Positions 6,121-8,578 of a DNA stretch of 8,578 nucleotides are shown in pieces (the stretch's first letter is position 1; each line of letters starts with the position of its first letter). Position numbers and translations under genes: made by a program. The DNA comes from HIMB59 sp038124765 (GTDB lineage Bacteria > Pseudomonadota > Alphaproteobacteria > HIMB59): assembly GCA_038124765.1 (NCBI GenBank), contig JAYPCO010000037.1, positions 1-8,578 of the forward strand. Reading direction: 5' to 3'. The notes under the pieces were generated by a model. That model made no database searches. It worked only from the letters and a program-made list of their open reading frames with translations, and had not been told where the DNA came from.

Positions 6121-7179
6121 ATGAAAGGCGTCCATTTAATTGGACACGGCGGATTAGACCAACTTATTTACAAAGAAGATATCCCTGTTCCCCAACCCTC
6201 AGCTGGAGAAGTCTTAATTCAAGTCAAAGCAGCCGGAGTTAACAATACAGATATCAATACGCGTCTGGGTTGGTATTCCAAAAAAATTACGAGTGATACA
6301 AACGCCAAAGAGTTGGACTCCTCGCTTGCAGAGCAAGATGGTTCTTGGACGGGCACACCGCTACAGTTCCCTAGAATTCAAGGAGGTGATATCTGCGGAA
6401 ACATTGTCGAAGTCGGAGAAGGGGTTAGTGCTGACCGAATAGGGTCTCGTGTCTTAGTTCGCTCGATGCAAAATAATCCTAACTCGCACGATCGCTTTGC
6501 CATGCAAACTATGGGCTCCGAGCGAGACGGAGGATTTGCCGAGTACTGTGTGGCACCCGCCCATGAGTCTTTTGATGTGCACTGCAATTGGACGGATGTG
6601 GAGTTGGCCTCGACACCCATTTCCTATTCCACGGCAGAGGGAATGCTTTGTCGTGCAGATATTCAAAAAGAAAAAATTTTAATTACAGGGGCATCAGGAG
6701 GGGTGGGATCAGCCGCCATTCAGTTAGCAAAAATACGAGGAGCTACGATCATAGCACAATGTGCGCAAGACAAATCCTCAACGCTTAAAGAGCTAGGGGC
6801 CACACAAACTGTAGCACGAGAAGACAACTTGGTAGAAAAGCTCGGAGCTAATTCTGTTGATACGGTGATTGATTTAGTAGGGGGAACTCAGTGGCCTCAA
6901 ATTTTAGATATCTTAAAACCGGGCGGAAAGTATGTTACCTCCGGCGCAATCGCAGGGCCAATAGTTGATCTAGATCTTCGCAGCCTTTATTTAAAAGATC
7001 TCACGCTGTATGGCTCTACCGTCAACGACCCTTATGTTTTTGAGAGAATGATACAATTTATAGAGAAGGGGCAAATTAAGCCTTTAGTTTCACAAACTTT
7101 TCCATTAAAAGATATTCGCAAGGCTCAAACGGTCTTTATGGAGAAGAAATTCGTTGGAAAACTGGTTTTAATCCCCTAA
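6121..7179 (+). CDS. Medium-chain dehydrogenase/reductase, zinc-less quinone-oxidoreductase-like
   Basis: The protein is 352 residues from the ATG at 6121. An N-terminal GroES-like domain is followed by a Rossmann domain with the nucleotide-binding motif GASGGVG at 190-196. The position of the catalytic zinc cysteine holds Asn (GVNNTDINTR, 40-49), and the four-cysteine structural zinc cluster is missing, so this belongs with zinc-independent reductases of the quinone/enoyl reductase type. A loop of about 25 extra residues (roughly 52-80) after GWYS marks a subfamily I remember in alphaproteobacteria with unknown substrate. A TTG at 6073 or 6103 could extend the frame upstream, but family proteins begin at MKGVHLIGHGGLDQL, so ATG 6121 is preferred. 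It lies 14 bases after the Rieske stop, hence the same operon. It may process the Rieske product. It does not look like acryloyl-CoA reductase AcuI. Confidence 0.85.
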   Translation: MKGVHLIGHGGLDQLIYKEDIPVPQPSAGEVLIQVKAAGVNNTDINTRLGWYSKKITSDTNAKELDSSLAEQDGSWTGTPLQFPRIQGGDICGNIVEVGEGVSADRIGSRVLVRSMQNNPNSHDRFAMQTMGSERDGGFAEYCVAPAHESFDVHCNWTDVELASTPISYSTAEGMLCRADIQKEKILITGASGGVGSAAIQLAKIRGATIIAQCAQDKSSTLKELGATQTVAREDNLVEKLGANSVDTVIDLVGGTQWPQILDILKPGGKYVTSGAIAGPIVDLDLRSLYLKDLTLYGSTVNDPYVFERMIQFIEKGQIKPLVSQTFPLKDIRKAQTVFMEKKFVGKLVLIP

Positions 7180-7213
7180 TCCTTATTAAGCCTATATAAT
7201 AAGACAAAGAAAA

Positions 7214-8248
7214 ATGACAAATATTGCAAATCCTGGCGCACAACACGAAACTGATGTTGTAATTATTGGATCGGGGCCGTGTGGCCTTTTCCAAGTTTTT
7301 GAATTAGGGCTTCTCGATATGAAGGCCCATCTCATTGATAACCTTGATAAAATCGGTGGTCAGTGTGCTGAACTGTATCCTGATAAAAATTTATATGACA
7401 TTCCCAGCCGACCAGCGATTACTGGCCAAGAGCTAACCGATGATCTGATGAAACAGGCCGAGCCTTTTGGCCCGACCTATCACTTAAACCAATTAACCTC
7501 ATCGATTGACGTACAGGAGGATCACATTACTGTTACTACGAACATGGACACCTCAATTAAATGTAAGGCCCTTGTTATTGCAGCTGGCTCAGGGTGCTTC
7601 GTGCCTCGTAAATTACCTGCCTCTAATGTGGATGAATTTGAAAATAAAAATATTTTTTATTCGGTTAAAAAAAGAACTGATTTTGAAGGAAAGAAAATTT
7701 TAATTGCAGGGGGAGGAGACTCCGCCTTGGATTATGTTTTAGGCTTTCATAAAATCGCCTCTGATATTACTTTGGTGCACCGCCGCAAAGAATTTAAAGC
7801 GGTTCAGGACTCGGTGAATAAAGTCATGGATTTAGTGGATCAAAAAGAAGTACAGTTTAACTTAGGTACGATTAAAGAATTACATGATAATGGTAAAGGC
7901 CAGGTGGATGTAGTTTTAGATGACGGCACCAAAATTGATGCTGTAGATGCCATCTTCCCTTTCTTTGGTTTAAAAATTGAATTAGGCCCAATTGCAGATT
8001 GGGGCATTAACCTGGAGAATAATTGGATTGCTGTGAATACAGAAAACTTTGAGACTTCTATACCAAGAATTTTTGCTGTGGGTGATATTTGTACCTATCC
8101 TGGAAAACTTAAATTAATTTTAAGTGGTTTCCATGAGGCGGCTTTAGCGGCAAAGAAAATTTATGAGTATTGCCATGGAGATAAAAAATATGTTTTCCGT
8201 TATACTACTTCTTCCAGCAGCCTTCACCAAAAACTAGGCGTTAAATAA
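7214..8248 (+). CDS. Ferredoxin-NADP reductase, thioredoxin-reductase-like type
   Basis: The 344-residue flavoprotein has an FAD-binding motif GSGPCG at 19-24, then GGQCAELYPDKNLYDIPS at 48-65. The NADP-binding motif is GGGDSA at 166-171 with HRR at 189-191 (the arginines fit the 2'-phosphate of NADPH), and the second FAD motif FAVGDI is at 287-292. The redox CxxC of thioredoxin reductase is absent, and a C-terminal extension (YTTSSSSLHQKLG) is present, as in TrxR-like ferredoxin-NADP reductases such as YumC. It transfers electrons between NADPH and ferredoxin or flavodoxin in the cytoplasm. It starts 34 bases after the dehydrogenase gene on the same strand and is probably cotranscribed. It is therefore the best candidate in this window for the electron supply of the Rieske oxygenase, although no ferredoxin gene is present and it could equally be the housekeeping reductase. 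Confidence 0.9.
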   Translation: MTNIANPGAQHETDVVIIGSGPCGLFQVFELGLLDMKAHLIDNLDKIGGQCAELYPDKNLYDIPSRPAITGQELTDDLMKQAEPFGPTYHLNQLTSSIDVQEDHITVTTNMDTSIKCKALVIAAGSGCFVPRKLPASNVDEFENKNIFYSVKKRTDFEGKKILIAGGGDSALDYVLGFHKIASDITLVHRRKEFKAVQDSVNKVMDLVDQKEVQFNLGTIKELHDNGKGQVDVVLDDGTKIDAVDAIFPFFGLKIELGPIADWGINLENNWIAVNTENFETSIPRIFAVGDICTYPGKLKLILSGFHEAALAAKKIYEYCHGDKKYVFRYTTSSSSLHQKLGVK

Positions 8249-8578
8249 TTAAATTTGACTCAGGTTAACTTCCTCTAAGCCGTTTTCTCTATTGATAAAT
8301 TTATACTCGGTTTTAGTGGCTTCGAATTTTTCATCCACGAGTTTAAAGATGATCTTTGGATCAAAGTCAGCACAAGAGTAAACATCAAGTTGTAATAAGG
8401 CGGGGCTTGTTTCATCCCAAGTATGAAGCGCAATATGACTTGTTTCAATGATAGTCACGGAGGTCATCCCTTGATTACCTTTGACATCACAATAGGTCGT
8501 ATAGGGCCCACCTAAAATTTTCATATCAATCGTTCGAATAAGCTTTCTAATCCAGTCCGTTAGAGTATTGACATCCTC
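8249..8578 (-). CDS. speD: S-adenosylmethionine decarboxylase-like protein (SpeD family), 5' end beyond window
   Basis: The frame stays open from the stop at 8249 to the right edge, giving 109 residues. The ATG at 8524 is probably internal, because the 18 upstream codons (NTLTDWIRKLIRTIDMK) match the helix expected before this point. The SpeD core ETSHIALHTW is visible. Its serine would become the pyruvoyl cofactor after self-cleavage, and the histidine five residues later and the cysteine in DVYSC fit the catalytic His and Cys. Ordinary SpeD reads ESHISIHTW with Glu just before the serine; here that residue is Thr, and there are two extra residues before the cysteine. This form resembles SpeD-related proteins I recall from marine bacteria and phages. 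If active, it makes decarboxylated AdoMet for spermidine synthesis. Its stop codon directly abuts the stop of the ferredoxin reductase gene, with no intergenic base. Confidence 0.78.
   Translation of the reverse strand, partial: EDVNTLTDWIRKLIRTIDMKILGGPYTTYCDVKGNQGMTSVTIIETSHIALHTWDETSPALLQLDVYSCADFDPKIIFKLVDEKFEATKTEYKFINRENGLEEVNLSQI

Noticed and set aside
6378..6666. Two open frames on the - strand and short + frames within the MDR gene
   Set aside because: They overlap a well-supported gene in other frames, and their composition is that of shadow translations.
6121..7179. Calling the MDR protein AcuI, an acryloyl-CoA reductase that would fit beside dddP
   Set aside because: The N-terminus, the inserted loop and the GVNNTDINTR region match a different MDR subfamily, and the gene is in the opposite operon.
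7214..8248. Thioredoxin reductase, which would pair with trxA
   Set aside because: The redox-active CxxC is absent, and the C-terminal extension is that of ferredoxin-NADP reductases.
8249..8524. A complete 91-residue speD-like gene starting at 8524
   Set aside because: The frame stays open with family-like sequence to the window edge, so the gene is truncated by the window.
1..8578. CRISPR arrays, tRNA or rRNA genes, insertion sequences, attachment sites
   Set aside because: No repeated spacer pattern, RNA gene signature, transposase or terminal repeats were seen on either strand.

Overview
The window is AT-rich bacterial DNA from a draft assembly. It contains two runs of exactly 100 N, each inside a gene. 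Gene order and protein style suggest an alphaproteobacterium, probably a low-GC marine one. The first block (tsaE, amgK, murU, trxA) is a known alphaproteobacterial neighbourhood, and the dddP gene for cleavage of the algal osmolyte DMSP points to a marine habitat. Coding density is very high: genes overlap or abut, and most starts lack a clear Shine-Dalgarno sequence. I cannot name a genus.

Layout. (1) Positions 1-2170, + strand: the tail of an unidentified gene, tsaE (tRNA t6A modification), amgK and murU (cell-wall sugar recycling; murU is interrupted by gap 1) and trxA. The addB-addA pair that I remember lying between murU and trxA in many alphaproteobacteria is absent. (2) Positions 2187-4777, - strand: a likely operon read from 4777 down, with the aconitase X large subunit (interrupted by gap 2), the aconitase X small swivel subunit and dddP. 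(3) Positions 4778-4912: a 135-bp divergent intergenic region with a good sigma70-type promoter facing right and an imperfect inverted repeat on its -35 box. (4) Positions 4913-8248, + strand: a Rieske non-heme iron oxygenase, a zinc-less medium-chain dehydrogenase/reductase and a thioredoxin-reductase-like ferredoxin-NADP reductase. (5) Positions 8249-8578, - strand: a SpeD-like S-adenosylmethionine decarboxylase homologue running off the right edge; its stop codon directly abuts that of the reductase gene.

How the genes may work together. The two divergent operons look like an accessory catabolic cassette between housekeeping genes. DddP should cleave DMSP to dimethyl sulfide and acrylate. 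The Rieske enzyme has a glutamate where most relatives have a bridging aspartate, as in carnitine oxygenase CntA, which hints at a quaternary-amine (betaine-type) substrate. The ferredoxin-NADP reductase could supply its electrons. The aconitase X pair would dehydrate a hydroxy acid; cis-3-hydroxy-L-proline is a known bacterial substrate of the family. A joint role in using methylated osmolytes is my inference, not something the sequence proves. No transporter or transcriptional regulator is present in the window.
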